Positions 1 to 13,042 of a stretch of DNA of 60,000 nucleotides are shown piece by piece. How positions within the stretch are numbered: the stretch's first letter is position 1; every line of letters starts with the position of its first letter. Both the position numbers and the translations under genes were made by a program. The notes below the pieces were generated by a model that was given only the letters and a program-made list of their open reading frames with translations, ran no database searches and was not told the DNA's origin. This stretch comes from Bolinopsis microptera (lineage: Eukaryota; Ctenophora; Tentaculata; Lobata; Bolinopsidae): assembly GCF_026151205.1 (NCBI RefSeq), contig NC_087073.1, positions 6,781,001-6,841,000 on the forward strand. The letters run 5' to 3'.

Positions 1-3000
1 AAGGTAGCAGCGGCGGCATTTCAACAGTAGTGTTATTTGTACCTTGTTTAAGCATTTCGCACGGTGTAGTGTTAGCTTATAAATATACAACTATTAGTTA
101 TCATAATATATATGGAGTTAAAATATAGACGTGCTATGTCCAACAACTCACCAAACAGCACCAATCTAAACTACCATCAATAATCCCGCCCACTAAGGGA
201 GTAGAGGGTAAAGTAGGAAATAGAAAAATAATAATAATAAAAATAAAATGAGTACACACCATACCATATTTTATGCTGAATAATATATTTACGACCATAG
301 CCTAGAAGCAGTAATAACATGTGTAGTGTGTACATACGGACCCTAACACCCTGTATTTCGATCTGATACCTTATCAGCCCATATTTGGCTGGCCCTTATA
401 TTTTCGTCGGAGGGAATATTCATTTAATCAAGAAGCTTGAATATGTAGGTTATGTGAATATGTAGGTTATGTGAATGTAGGTTACATAAATGTGGGACGT
501 AGAGTTTCTCCTCTGTCAGTATATTTTTTTGTCGCTACTCTGTTGTTTATCTCGGAATCTTGTGACAGTACCAACTATCCGTCCATGCATGGCATGCAAT
601 CTCATTAGATGGAAAAGTTCCAGAGTTTTAATTTTGCTGGAGCAAAGAGCAAAACTAAGATAGCTACGAATCACATTTTTAATACGAAACGGAGAGTAAC
701 CAAAGAATCGTTCGACAGTTCTCGGACATGAAATTTACAGAAAAATGTGAGATTCAGCAACAAATTTTGGTTAAATCAATGTGGCAACAACAAGGGCCGG
801 GCCAGTATATAAGTGCAACTACTTGGGTGGGATTCTTGCAAAATTTCGTAAGCCTTTTGACGAGGTCAGTTTTAGGTATTTGAAGTAGGTATATCTGCTC
901 ACCGACTTAATAACATCAACAAATAAGTAATTAAAAAGACGGCGGAAAAATAGGCAAGAGCAAAAAAGTCTTAAAAAGAGAGTTGGCGAGAGCACGAAAG
1001 AACTAAACTTGTTGCACATAACTTGATATGAGGGCTATGAGGGCTACACAATGTAAAGATAAGGCAATACTTACAATGAAAATTAAACATTGCTAAAGAT
1101 TATCGCTACAATCAACGTAAATTGCAATTTGAATCACAGCCAGAATTCCTTCTTGGATCATTGCCAAAATTGCAATTAGTAATATTACCAAAACTTCTTT
1201 GAATCAAATCTTTAGTCAATCTAATTATCTCGAAACTTAGAAGATCGTTGGAAGTTTGTTATCTGCGCGTCAAGCTCTTAAAAGATCAAAAACATTCCTT
1301 AATCTTAAAGATGACCTGGTATGGTTAACTCTAAAGGCTACTAGGTGTTTTAAGTTTCTTTCACTTAATTAGCACAAATAATGTATTAAACGCATAATAT
1401 TATCATATTCTTTTGAAGTTGCCTTCTTGGTTAAATTCGTTGGTTGCGTTAGTTAGATAGTGAAGATTATCATTAAAGGGGAAACAGTATACTGTATAAT
1501 ATAATAAATAGATGCGAAACTTACGAGAATAACAAACTTGTAGTTAGTAAGATGTATATAATATAATAGTAAAGAATTGTGGTAAAAGTTGTATGTTAAT
1601 CTGTCATCCTTGTAAAGTATTTAATGCCAATAGCCTAATCGTTCATCAGTATTTGTCAGTTTTGTCACCAGAGTTTCCTTCAAAATCGTAGAAATAAATA
1701 TTTAATGACTTTTATTTGTATCAAAAATGTTATAATATTAAAACGGGCAGCATAGTGATCAAGACAACATCGAGATAAGCAAAGTATTAATGATCCCTGA
1801 CGTACAATTTAAGTGACATAATTCAAACTTCAAAGGCCTTGCAGTAATATGATCAATAAATAAACGGGACAAGGGTGCAAAGCTTAATTTAATACCTTTC
1901 AAGCATATAATATAGATTTTATACGCTCTAAAAGTGATCAATTAAACTGCACCTGTGACTCATCTATTTATCATCACAGACGTTGACTTTTCGAGTTCTG
2001 CACGTTAAAAGCTCTGGTTTTAATCCATAAACTTTTTAGAGATTGGCAAAATTTGTGGATAAGTCTAATTTCCGCACTAATGCCAACTACAGCTCGATAA
2101 AGTTAACGATTTGTATTCCAGCTGTGATCAACTTGAGAAGGAACATGTTGTACATATCATACCTGACTAGCGAGTAGTTTCTTACTTACTGAACATAATA
2201 ATAATCACATACATACTCACAGCTTGAGTTATAATGATACTTAAACAGCAGTGTTATTCAGTGAAAAAGCAGTGCTCTGGAAATAATACAACATTATTTT
2301 AACTGTTAGTATCAACGTAAAATAAAAAGAGATCCAACGAGATTACTACTACCAATGTTAGTGTGAGATTTTAAAAAGAGGGGGTGGCATGGGTGGGTGG
2401 CACTATCGGAACTATTAAATGCAGTACGAGAAGAGAACTACTGACTACAGTGTACATATTGTGTATTGCGGTGTGAACAGCTGCGTGCTGTAAGGAGTGT
2501 ACCATATTGTTATGTTCTAGTAGTAGTATTGTAATAGTATATTGTAGTAGTATTATTGTATCATATATGGTTAGATTAGTATGCCCTGGGTTGAGTTTGT
2601 TTGTTCATTTCAACTTTTCAACTGGAGGTGGTTAAACAAGCGCATGCAATTCTAAATCCTTAATTTCATTAATAACGTTTCCGGGAAAATTGTTACACAA
2701 AAGATTAAAATTAAGAATGTTTTTATGTTCAAGGCACGTCATCTCACCATTTCACGAGATAACTTTTCGTTAAAATTCAAAGTAGAGGTTAGGGAGATGA
2801 GATTTTGGGTGTGAGTCGAGCGCACACACACACACACACACTATCAGACTAATTTAATGGGTGGAGCACCAATTAAACATTATTGGGAATCCCTCCAGTG
2901 AAGATTATGATATCAGAACTTTAGAGCGGTGTTCAGACCCTAATGTATAAGCTCTTACGTTAAGCCTGACACTGACAAGTCAGAGTTTTAAAAAGCTCCG

Positions 3001-6000
3001 TCACATGTCAGATAAGATGTGAAACAAGCGAGAGAGAGAGAGAGGGAGAGAGAGAGAGAGGGAGAGAGGGTAACACTACACTCCTGCTGATAACAAATGG
3101 GTGCTCTCTCTCTCTCTAGAGACATCTCAGTAACATATGATAAGTTATCAAATGTTATTGAGATGATAACTAGCCTAGCTCTGTCACCCCATATCTCTCT
3201 CTCTCGTCCTCTCTTTGTGTTACGAGCTATGTGGCTTGTTTCTTTAATTAGGTACCGGAACCATTGCTTGGGACTCAATAGTCTTACTTTCAATCGTGTG
3301 ATGTCAGCTTATTATTTGTATTTATAACCCGATGTTAAGTCTATGGTTACCGGGTGTGGTATTGTAGCTCTGTCGTTTGTTGCGGGTAAAGAAGTAAGCG
3401 GTATTCATCAGATGTTTTACTAAGGTACTTTTATTTCAGGATTATTGCAGCCCATCCTTATTATCATTTCTTGTGTAGATTTAAAAATCATGACTGATTC
3501 CGGCATAATATATTACTTCCTCTCTTTATTAACCGCTTACATATCATTTTATCCTTAAGCTTGTTCTTTGATCCAACTTGTTGTGCTAAATGTTTATTAT
3601 AACATTAGCAGTCCAGTTGTAGAAGATATAATTTTATCGTGTAATAGTAATACAGTTCTTCTGAAAAGTTGATACGACGCCTTAATTGGGAGCATTACCA
3701 TCAATCTAATTACGGTGTCGTAGGTATCAACTGTGTAACAGTTTAGATGTTAGGAAATACAATAAACATTCAAACATTCTATGTAGATAACAAACGCTCG
3801 TTAGATCTTCCAAGTTGGCTCCTCTTGTTTATTGTCAGCTTATTATTCTTTACTTGGTGTTGTCGTAGTCACATGGTGTTGAATATCAATTATCCCCTTT
3901 AAAATGATAGTACCAAGAATTATGCTATTGCTCTCCTGTTTAAGTTAAACATTAAAGCGAATGAAGACATATTAAAAATGGATCGCAATTCCCACTGGCC
4001 GTTTTCTATCGCAAACCCTCTTGAAAAGGCATTTTTAAATATATTCCCACTGTTTTTTGTTATAACAAATTTCTCGATTAGTCGATTAATAACGTTAGAG
4101 TATTTGACATTTCATCGAACAACCTAATAAAAAATCAAATGAAATCGACGAATTGATAATTGACATGTCAAATTCTTTAAAATAAATCGAAGGAAATCGT
4201 GAACAACGAACCGCGAACGGCCTACGATTTTCAATATGAGCTTATATTTTCGAAAGAATTTGACACAGCGATTTAGTATAAGACATTTCCGACAGAAGGT
4301 ATTCGCACTATGTCGATCCCTCGACAGGTCGAGCTATCCTTGTTGCTTTTACCGATTTTTTCATTTCGATCAGCACGAAATGTAGGTGGTGCAGGGTTGT
4401 TCTTTCTCTCTTGATACAGTACTTAGTACTTGAACATTGAGGGCTATTTTGAGCTGCATTGGGAAATTGTGCAGTTTAAACCTGGAGTTCGGTTTAAAAC
4501 TGTAATGTGATCGTTTAAATGGCAATTTTGAGCATTGTGTTTGGGGGATTAACTGTTGTACTGTGCAGGGAAATTCAAACTTATTCCTTTCCTGTTGTTA
4601 ATCACTCTACAATTAGAAAAAATTAATAGAAATTAATTAGAACCAATAAAATAGTTTGAGTACTTGCACGCTAGCCTTGAGAAGGAGGGAGAGAGGAGGG
4701 AGAGAGAGCAAGCAACAGCATGGACATAAGTCATTTATACATTTAATTGTTTGTACTGGTGCTGTGCTGTTTAGTGTACCAAGTGTACCACGTGTGTACC
4801 AGGTGTACGATGTACATTGTACATTATCGTATAGTGTACTGTGTGTACCTACTGCATATAGTGGCTACACTCCTCGTGTAGAATTAACAGAGGGTACGAA
4901 TTGTAACAAGATTAAATGGGTCCATTTACTTTTAAACAACGAGGTATTTAACCACGTACGGACTTGAAAATCTAAAAAAAGTAAAATGTGAAATTTCATC
5001 AGCTAAGATTCCGCAGAATAAAAGAGTAGGATTCCGAAGAATAAAACAGTAGGATTTGAATTATGTTTGACACTAGAAGTAGAGATGAGCGAAAGATTTT
5101 AAGATAAAACTTAGCGTCACCAATATTGTAGTTAAGTTACATGATGACCTCAAAACTCAATTTATCTGCGCCATGTGTGAGCGTTCCTATGATGAAAACA
5201 ACATATTTAGGCATATTTTACAATATTCATATTTGTATAAAGAGTCCCTTTTGTGACCATGGACATGTCTCACGAGTAAATGTGTGTACAATGTACATCT
5301 TCATTCGTACTGGCACGTGTTTAGCCTCTCTAAACTGTTATAGTGCACTTATTACTTATTACGTATATCAGTTCCTTACATCGTCCTTTCTAAGAGGCTA
5401 TCTCTTGGGTAGTTGCTGACTGCTGTTGATGATATGTTCTCTTGAATGCGTTTCACTTCGGTATTTACAAGCAGATATAATTCATGACTTAAATTGATTC
5501 TCTTTTTAGGATCTGTTTCTACTCGATCTGTGAAGTAAGAAAGTTGATAAATTTTGTTTGAAGAATAACACAGAACGATATCACAATGTTGTGGTGTATG
5601 AAAATACAAGTAGAAGAGCACAATAAATATATAACATAGCTTCACCAACGTTTGAGTAACTTAACGTCCTCGACGCCGAAACACCATTAATTTGTACGTG
5701 GTAGATCAGTTTCTTAATAATGGAAAATATTTTGGCATATTTTGCAATGTACGTATTTGGTATACCTGAATAGTTAAAATTAGATTTATGATGTTCAAAA
5801 TCTTGTTTTCTCCATGCTAGGTCATATTTGGATGACTAGAATATATTTTCTTGATGTATGCTTTTCCTAACGAAATGTGACATAAATACGAGAGTTTTTA
5901 TTTATTTGTATTATTCATATTTGTACGAAGAGCTATTTCTCCCCCACCGGTTGCGTGTTTATTCTTTATACTAAAATTGTAATGTTATATTTGTCCCTTA

Positions 6001-6420
6001 CCTTGATTCACAATACACTGATCAATTTAAGAGGCTAATCTGAATCTAATCTTTCCGATAAATCCTGTTTTCTTAGATTCTTTCAAGTTTCATTTTCGAT
6101 ATTTTTGAGTGCCCCCAAGTTTTTTAAACAATGACGTTTTGTAAACCTGTCCGTGATTTAATCAGTTTTTTTAACTGAATATTTAGGACCCATAACCTCA
6201 ATCAGTAAAAACTGAAATAAGATAGTCGATCGATATTGGACAATCATGCCATTTTGCGAACATTAATACTTTCAATATTTGTTTTTTGTTAACACCGCTG
6301 TAGTATTAATAGAACCATTTTACTGCTCACAAAAGGGCCGTGAAAATTGCAGAGGAGCTGAGATACCATTATGTGCTGCACTAACGATGTTATTAACTTT
6401 TAACTGGATTTTTAAAGCAC
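1..6420. other. Gene-poor AT-rich region
   Basis: I see no coding exon I can support here. Reading frames are short and of low complexity. Small repeats include two or three copies of a GTGAATATGTAGGTTAT unit near 440-495, GA/CT tracts near 3028-3118, and a run of GTGTACC-like half-sites at 4765-4850. It could hold regulatory DNA or distant 5' exons of the gene that starts near 7.5 kb, but nothing shows this directly. Confidence 0.5.
2822..2841. repeat. (CA)n microsatellite
   Basis: About ten uninterrupted CA dinucleotides in an otherwise unique AT-rich context. Confidence 0.9.
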
Positions 6421-6421
6421 T

Positions 6422-6612
<191 letters not shown>

Positions 6613-7045
6613 CACTCTGTGTGTGGTTTTTGCTCTCAACTTCTACAGTACACTTTGCACAACAAGCACAATTCTATCAATTGTTAATCTCTTATTTTTC
6701 TTTCTCTGTCAGGCGAAAATATTACAAAACTTTATCTATTACTTTGAAAATAAAAAGAACTAGTACAATAAAATTCCTTGGACTGCCAGTTTGTAAATTC
6801 TTAGTGTCATCTTGACATTAGTGTCATCTTGACATCAAGAAGTTAAAACGATGGTTCTTCGGAACCATTCTCTCCGTCAAAGGTGCATGACGTCACAAAG
6901 GTGCATGACACAATCACAAACAAAATCACAAACATGACAGGTTGTAAATGGTTCGCATTCTATTTTTCATATATTGTTGTATGCGTATCAAAGTTGTATG
7001 CGTTTTAAATTCTGTCTTTTTTTTGATGATCCAGAGTACCTCAGT

Positions 7046-7245
7046 ACAACAACTACTAGTATAATAACTAGTAGTATTACTAGTAGTATTACAACAATTA
7101 CTAGTATAATAACTAGTAGTATTACTAGTAGTATTACAACAACTACTAGTATAATAACTAGTAGTATTACTAGTAGTATTACAACAACTACTAGTATAAT
7201 AACTAGTAGTTTTACTAGTAGTATTACAACAACTAATAGTATAAT
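7046..7245. repeat. 45-bp tandem repeat rich in ACTAGT palindromes
   Basis: About four and a half copies of a 45-bp unit (ACAACAACTACTAG, TATAATAACTAG, TAGTATTACTAG, TAGTATT). Each unit holds several ACTAGT palindromes, so a single strand can fold on itself. The 45-bp period keeps a Ser/Thr/Ile frame open, which I take as non-coding. Confidence 0.9.
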
Positions 7246-7510
7246 AACCAGTTTAAAATGCGTTCAGCCGGTAATTACTATAATAAATGAAAATGCAATC
7301 CTATATTTTATAGTCCTATGACCTATATTTGCTGAAGACGATTTACACGTGTATTTTGCAAGCTCCTGCTAAACAGACATTTCGTTTGACTTTTATGTTT
7401 TAAATAATCCCCCTCCAGCAATATTTTAAAGTCCTATGTTTTACAGTCCTATAATTTGATATCCTAAATGTTATAGTCTTATATTTAATAGTATAATATT
7501 TTAAAGTCTT

Positions 7511-7604
7511 ATGTTGGAGGAGTCTACAACCACAGACACTACACAAAACGATACAACAGCACCTGATACCGCAACGGGTGACACTGCAATACCAGAGGGT
7601 ACCA
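7511..7604 (+). CDS. Candidate first coding exon of the unknown gene
   Basis: ATG followed by a Thr/Asp-rich frame (MLEESTTTDTTQ...). The donor is ACCA|GTAAAG in phase 1. Without splicing the frame closes at a TAA 39 nt on (7637-7639). Base composition is richer in G and C than the flanks. Confidence 0.35.
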
Positions 7605-10600
7605 GTAAAGAAGGTTTATGCAAATCAATTATCAAGTTTATCTAACTTAATTTCAAACAGAAACTTATTCATACTCACAATCATTCCAATTACATTTCCA
7701 CCTCCCACTGAATATTCCATCATTAAATATACTATGAATTTAAAATAATTAAACTTACAGTATTCCTATTTAATAATGCTATCTATAACCAGTAAACTCC
7801 CAGATGAGGTAAGCAGCGCGCAAGGAAGTGAAATAGTGAAATGCGGAGGATTGGGAGAAAGTGACACACTGAAAAGCGCAGGATTTGTGGGAAGTATTGC
7901 AGATCTAAAGGAAAAGAAGGATAATATGGTGACCCTGAAAGTGGACGCATGTTCTCAACATGATTTTTCTACGGACCGGGAAGTGGAGCAGGCCTTCAGG
8001 TTAGTCTCACTAAATCATAACCCCATCAAAGTGGAGCAGGCCTTCAGGTTAGTTTCACTAAATCATAACCCCTTCAAAGTGGAGCAGGCCTTCAGGTTAG
8101 TTTCACTAAATCATAACCCCTTTAAAGTGGAGCACTGAGCAGGCCTTCAGGTTAGTTTCACTAAATCATAACTCCTTCAAAGTGGAGCAGGCCTTCAGGT
8201 TAGTTTCACTAAATCATAACCCCTTCAAAGTGGAGCAGGCCTTCAGGTTAGTTTCACTAAATCATAACTCCTTCAAAGTGGAGCAGGCCTTCAGGTTAGT
8301 TTCACTAAATCATAACTCCTTCAAAGTGGAGCAGGCCTTCAGGTTAGTTTCACTAAATCATAACTCCTTCAAAGTGGAGCAGGCCTTCAGGTTAGTTTCA
8401 CTAAATCATAACTCCTTCAAAGTGGAGCAGGCCTTCAGGTTAGTCTCACTAAATCATAACTCCTTCAAAGTGGAGCAGGCCTTCAGGTTAGTCTCACTAA
8501 ATCATAACCCCTTCAAAGTGGAGCAGGCCTTCAGGTTAGTTTCACTAAATCATAACTCCTTCAAAGTGGAGCAGGCCTTCAGGTTAGTTTCACTAAATCA
8601 TAACTCCTTCAAAGAATTTAAAATATAGTAAGAGCAACAGTTAGACATCACACAAATCAATGTAATCAATCTACGATTTGAAAGTCTCTTAGACATTCCG
8701 TCATTGAGAGTGAGTCATTGTATTGAGAGTCATTGTATTGAGAGTGAGTGTAAAGTACTGCGTGGGAGCCAAATTAGAGTGACCGGTCGAGCTAGATCGA
8801 CAAACACCAACTTCCTAAAATAAAATCAGACTCCAAACTTACCAGTATATACTTAAATATTATCTGATTATCAACATTTAATCAATTTTACATAATGTCT
8901 GCACCCGGACTCTTCATGAAAGTTATCCCACATAAGTACGAAATAACCCCAAATATGTAAAAAATAAGCAACTACACCAGTGGAGTGCCGGAGCCCTCGT
9001 TTCAATGAAACTTCCGCCCCTTTTGTTATTTCTATGTGTAATTGTGCTATTTAAACGTTCTGGCATTGTAAGTAAGATTATTTGCGAACGCTACCACTCA
9101 CAAGAACAGTAATAGTGGTAATGTGTGTTGGAGAACACCACACGACTGTGTTAAGCTGCAATTCAAGATAGAATTACCCAGCTTTACTGGACCATCTGGA
9201 CTGGAATAACAGCAGGTGTTTGCCATCTCCCATTTTATACTCGGCTCTAACAGATTATATTATCAGACTGCAATTTCACGTGAGCTAATATTAGATAAGT
9301 TAAAAATATCCTAGTAACCTCATGTACTAGATCCAGGAAACAGTATGACATAACAAATAAAGATATACGCCATTTTAGATTAACTCAACAATTACAAACT
9401 TACTCAACGGTAAAATTCAAAAACATACCTAATAAAGTCCTAAATTGCAGGTTATTTCAAGTCTAAACAATTTCCCGTAAAGCGGTATTACATAGTAAAT
9501 TCTCTAAAGTGTTGTTTCCGAGGACCATTTTATGGACCGGCGTCTGGCGAAATCGTCAAATAAAAGGCGATACCGCCAATTTTCGGTCTACTTTGAAAGT
9601 AACATATGCACATAAAAATAGCATTATTGTTACGCATGTTAATGAAATTGAAACTTGTTGCAAAATTGTTAATGGAAAGGTCGCAACAGAATGGGAATGC
9701 TGTATTCAAGTTTACGGCCTAAACGATCCGTTTATCTAATTCTGTTTTACTTTTACGGAAGGTCGATCTTTTAAAAAACCTTACTACCTAACTAAAGCTT
9801 AATACCTAACTAAAGCTTACTACCTAACTTAAGCTTACTACCTAACTAAAGCTTACTACCTAACTAAAGCTTACTACCTAACTAAAGCTTACTACCTAAC
9901 TAAAGCTTACTACCTAACTAAAGCTTACTACCTAACTAAAGCTTACTAACTAACTAAAGCTTACTACCTAACTAAAGCTTACTACCTAACTAAAGCTTAC
10001 TACCTAACTAAAGCTTACTACCTAACTAAAGCTTACTAACTTACTGCAGGCCCTTCATTTTAAACTATATTTAGTTGAGACCACTTACTTCTAAGTGCAC
10101 TGGGATACTGTTATAATATTCATACAACTAGCCAAGCAAAATGAACCTCATCAACATGAACAGTTTAAAATTAAACCACGATAAAAACTCTTAAATTCTC
10201 TCTGAATCACGCTACGATCATTAGTTGGAGGTAAATATTCGTCACTAGTGTCGCGTGAAAGAACACATAATTCATCTTTGTAAACTGTGTCGGCATTCAC
10301 TGTTTTGAGTAAAAAAGAAAAGTTGTTGATGTTAAAGGTCACACCTTTCTGCACGACCCGGCTTTATATCACAGCAAAAGATTGCCACCAACACCGCTAA
10401 TATATCACTAACAAAAGGCATTGCAAACAAAAGTAGAAAAATGTACCATATTTCAGCAGTCCGTACCGACTGCCTGTCGGAACGGACAACAGAATAATAG
10501 TGATCGTTCAGGGCTAACTGTCATACAATATCAATTAGCATGAGGCATTTGTAAGTGTGAGCCTGTTTTATATGTGTGCCGTGCATTCCACAGCATTACA

Positions 10601-13042
10601 GTTGTTTTTATCATTACTCCTGGAGTGTAGTATTAGTTGTGTGGAGTATATAATATAATAGTATTAGTTGGACTAAGTGTTCATATTATCAGCGGAGGAT
10701 TACACCCGTCCAAATTAATTAGTTGAGTAGAAATAAGTATTATTCATAATATGATCATGAGTCTAGAACAGAAATGCAATCGAAGTTGAAAGGATCCCAT
10801 CATGCACACTTTAAAGATTACTTTTTGCAATAAAATTATGTGGCCAAAACTTATCAGTAACCAATGTTATAATTCCATCCTCGAAGCATAACATCCAACC
10901 CTACACCATATTTTTAACATTAACTTCAACTCCTCCTCGCGACTAAAAGTTGCTGCAACCTTCACCCCACATGTAATTAAGCCTAAAATACAAGTAAAAT
11001 GCCCGGCAGATATTCCGTATAATTACCAACAAATTACCACGTGCGACCCTGCGATCAGGACTAATAGTAGCGACAGTAGTGTAGAGTAGATAGGGGTAAC
11101 TTACTAACTTACTTCGACTCATTATACTATATAAGGGATGATGCTGGTATAATACTAGTTTTACTGCGCAACTGGACCTTTCAAGACAGTCGACACACAC
11201 GGTGACGCTATAAAACGGAATGGACAGCGGATTTATTATCTCCGCCGGACAGAGATTTTTTGCCGCACTTAAATTGTATCTCCGCTACCGTGTCTTAAGA
11301 TTTGAAGACAGGATCTACTCTAACTGGTAAAACTAATAGTAAGCTATATTAATTATTATCCTAAGGTTAAAGTAATAGTAAGCTCACTTCTCTCCTTCAG
11401 GAAGACAGACACGTTGTCTTTGGCGGGAGACAGAGTTCACATACTCTCTAAATCAGCTCCCAGCTCGCGATGCTGCTCTCCAACCCCATCTAGCAACTCT
11501 TATAATGAGATAGTAGGTAGTGTGTTCGTGTGGTTTTCGGTCTGTTTGTCGGTCTGTTCGTGTGTTTGTCCGTGTGACCGTGACTGTGTTCGTGACTGTG
11601 TTTTTGTACCTGCAGTCTGTTACTATGTCCCTATGTCTGTTCGTGTTCATGTGTTCTTAACAATTCTTTTAAAACATGTCATAAAGTTTGACAGTGTTGC
11701 ATTGCATCTTTCTGAATAATGTGTATTCCAGTTCAGTAGTTCAGATTTGTGTATGTATTTGTGTAGTTCTAAGGGCAAGTTGCGATGTTATCGAATTTGT
11801 ATAATTAATTGTACAATCTAATTAATTGCGCTTAGTGTAATTAGTAATGTGGTTTGTGTCATAAAATGTAGACGGTCAGATCACAATCACAATGTAACCG
11901 GAGCTGGAAAAATAAGGAATGTCTACATTTTCTGACCGGGCTGGTGACGTGTCTTTAATATAATCGGTACTTGGATTACGTGCAAGTCATGTGACTCTTC
12001 TGTGCAACGGTCCTTACTGCAATGCACAGCAAAACTCTTCTTCAGATCTGTGCGTTGAATTCGGATTTAATTACATATCAGTCTAAACTCCTAACTTCCG
12101 TGTTGGATTGTTTTACAGTGTTGGATTGTTTTACAGTTTAGTGTTAGATTTATTTAGTTCCTAGTTTTAGCAACAGTTGATGGTAGAGTGTCTTGCTATG
12201 TTGCCTCTACAGAGACGGGTAAGTTAAAGCAGTCAGTCAGTTATGTTGTTAACTAGTACATATTTGTAGTGCTTTTTGTCGGCACTTTTTAAAATACCAG
12301 TGACATTTTTTTAGAACCGGCAACTGTTTTCTATTTAAGGGTTAAAACAATTTTGTTTACAGGAAGCTATTACGACTCTAGCTTTTCGAGTGTGGGCCGT
12401 TTAATGGCTGTCAACATTTTAAAAATAACGATAATCAGTTTATAACCAAGTGGTTGCGTTGTTTTTTAAAAGGCACTAACAATTTAAAATAAACCAACAC
12501 GTACAGTTTCAAATAACTAAATATACATTTCAGAATGTACAAAATTCGCATGCACATTACACAACAATAACTATTGAGTCATGAGTGTATATATTTATGT
12601 ACTCACTATTTCAGTGCGACGAAGTTAGACCACTAGATCTGGAGAGAAGAGGTATTACCTTGCCTCCTCAGTTCAAATCTGGAACACCTGTCCTCAGCGG
12701 AGTAAAATCTAGAACTAGTTTTAAGGTACGTAGTTGTACACGTGTGTTTAACCAAACGATCGAACATTGAAAAGTGAGACAGCAGCAAACTGAAAACAAA
12801 ACACCAAATTACAGAGGGATCTAAGAACAAAAGAACAGCTTTAAATTCGACAGGTGTATCTCTGCCGCTTACTGTATCTCTGCATCTTACGTTATTATGA
12901 TAATTTTGTGTTATGTGACTATGTGAATACCGAATTTCAGATAAAGAAGAAGCGGTTTAGTGTAACTAAGAAGTATACTGAAGAGTGGACCGTTATAAAA
13001 CCTTCAGAGGGACCAGAAAAAATCACATCCAATGGTTTGTAA
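7511..13042 (+). CDS. Unrecognised six-exon gene, about 220 residues
   Basis: I do not recognise this protein. The model joins exons 7511-7604, 7804-7999, 11401-11512, 12171-12218, 12615-12725 and 12941-13042; every junction keeps phase and the sum is 663 nt ending in TAA. The N-terminus is Thr/Asp/Glu-rich; the middle has a Ser/Cys/Pro stretch (SSRCCSPTPSSNS); the C-terminal part is basic (IKKKRFSVTKKY) and ends in ITSNGL. There is no signal peptide or membrane segment, so it reads like a soluble, possibly phosphorylated adaptor or scaffold; that is inference. An AATAAA lies at 13079-13084, 37 nt after the stop, which supports the 3' end. The last two exons are the best supported; the first two and the 48-nt exon are weaker, and upstream exons may exist. 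The second donor sits inside the 48-bp minisatellite. Confidence 0.42.
7804..7999 (+). CDS. Candidate second exon of the unknown gene
   Basis: Acceptor AAACTCCCAG, phase 1 in; donor GCCTTCAG|GTTAGT, phase 2 out. It encodes a mixed hydrophilic segment containing LKEKKDNMVTLKVD and ends in EVEQAF. Another acceptor with a different phase lies at 7760 (ACTTACAG), so the 5' edge is uncertain. The exon's last 17 nt belong to the first unit of the 48-bp array. Confidence 0.4.
7983..8613. repeat. 48-bp minisatellite carrying a splice donor
   Basis: About 13 head-to-tail copies of a 48-bp unit that starts GTGGAGCAGGCCTTCAG and continues GTTAGTTTCACTAAATCATA. The units differ at few sites (C/T at two positions). 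One unit near 8131-8140 has a short insertion that adds a TGA. Because the period is a multiple of three, the frame stays open as 16-residue repeats (EQAFRLVSLNHN...). I read these as intronic copies of an exon end plus its donor, not as protein repeats. Confidence 0.93.
9509..9739 (+). CDS. Small open frame, 76 codons, unassigned
   Basis: A 76-codon ATG-to-TAA frame with varied composition (ending QVYGLNDPFI) rather than low-complexity repeat. I recognise no domain. It lies inside the second intron of the unknown gene. It could be a nested gene, a fragment of a mobile element or chance. Confidence 0.18.
   Translation: MLFPRTILWTGVWRNRQIKGDTANFRSTLKVTYAHKNSIIVTHVNEIETCCKIVNGKVATEWECCIQVYGLNDPFI
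9790..10045. repeat. 18-bp minisatellite with AAGCTT in each unit
   Basis: About 14 near-identical copies of AAGCTTACTACCTAACTA. Each unit has a HindIII-type palindrome. Variants include CTTAATACC near the start and CTTACTAACTAAC in two units. Confidence 0.95.
11401..11512 (+). CDS. Exon of the unknown gene, Ser/Cys-rich
   Basis: Strong acceptor (CTCTCCTTCAG), phase 2 in; donor ATA|GTAGGT, phase 0 out. It encodes KTDTLSLAGDRVHILSK followed by a Ser/Pro/Cys stretch. The incoming phase fits exon 7804-7999 and the outgoing phase fits both 12171 and 12615. Confidence 0.5.
12171..12218 (+). CDS. Possible 48-nt cassette exon
   Basis: Acceptor CTAGTTTTAG and a consensus donor CGG|GTAAGT bound a 48-nt open stretch encoding QQLMVECLAMLPLQRR. 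It is phase 0 on both sides, so it can be included or skipped without a frame change. Confidence 0.35.
12615..12725 (+). CDS. Exon of the unknown gene
   Basis: Acceptor ACTATTTCAG and donor AAG|GTACGT bound 37 codons, phase 0 on both sides. They encode CDEVRPLDLERRGITLPPQF and a short basic Ser/Thr tail. Composition and splice sites look like a genuine exon. Confidence 0.6.
12941..13042 (+). CDS. Last exon of the unknown gene
   Basis: Acceptor CCGAATTTCAG, phase 0 in, then IKKKRFSVTKKYTEEWTVIK and a short tail to TAA. KKRFSV is a basophilic kinase-type site by pattern only. AATAAA follows at 13079-13084. A possible donor at 13034 (AATG|GTTTGT) would allow further exons, but the nearby stop and polyadenylation signal make this the likely end. 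Confidence 0.6.
   Translation: MKKKRFSVTKKYTEEWTVIKPSEGPEKITSNGL

Larger units (their letters stand above)
8640..11400. other. Intron 2 of the unknown gene
   Basis: AT-rich intron DNA in the model above. It holds an 18-bp minisatellite at 9790-10045, a small imperfect repeat of TCATTGTATTGAGAGTGAG at 8700-8757, and one 76-codon open frame at 9509-9739. I saw no splice-bounded exon in it. Confidence 0.4.

Noticed and set aside
7776-8628. Protein repeats of 16 residues (EQAFRLVSLNHN...)
   Set aside because: The unit contains a splice donor and the frame is broken by an insertion; better explained as intronic copies of an exon end.
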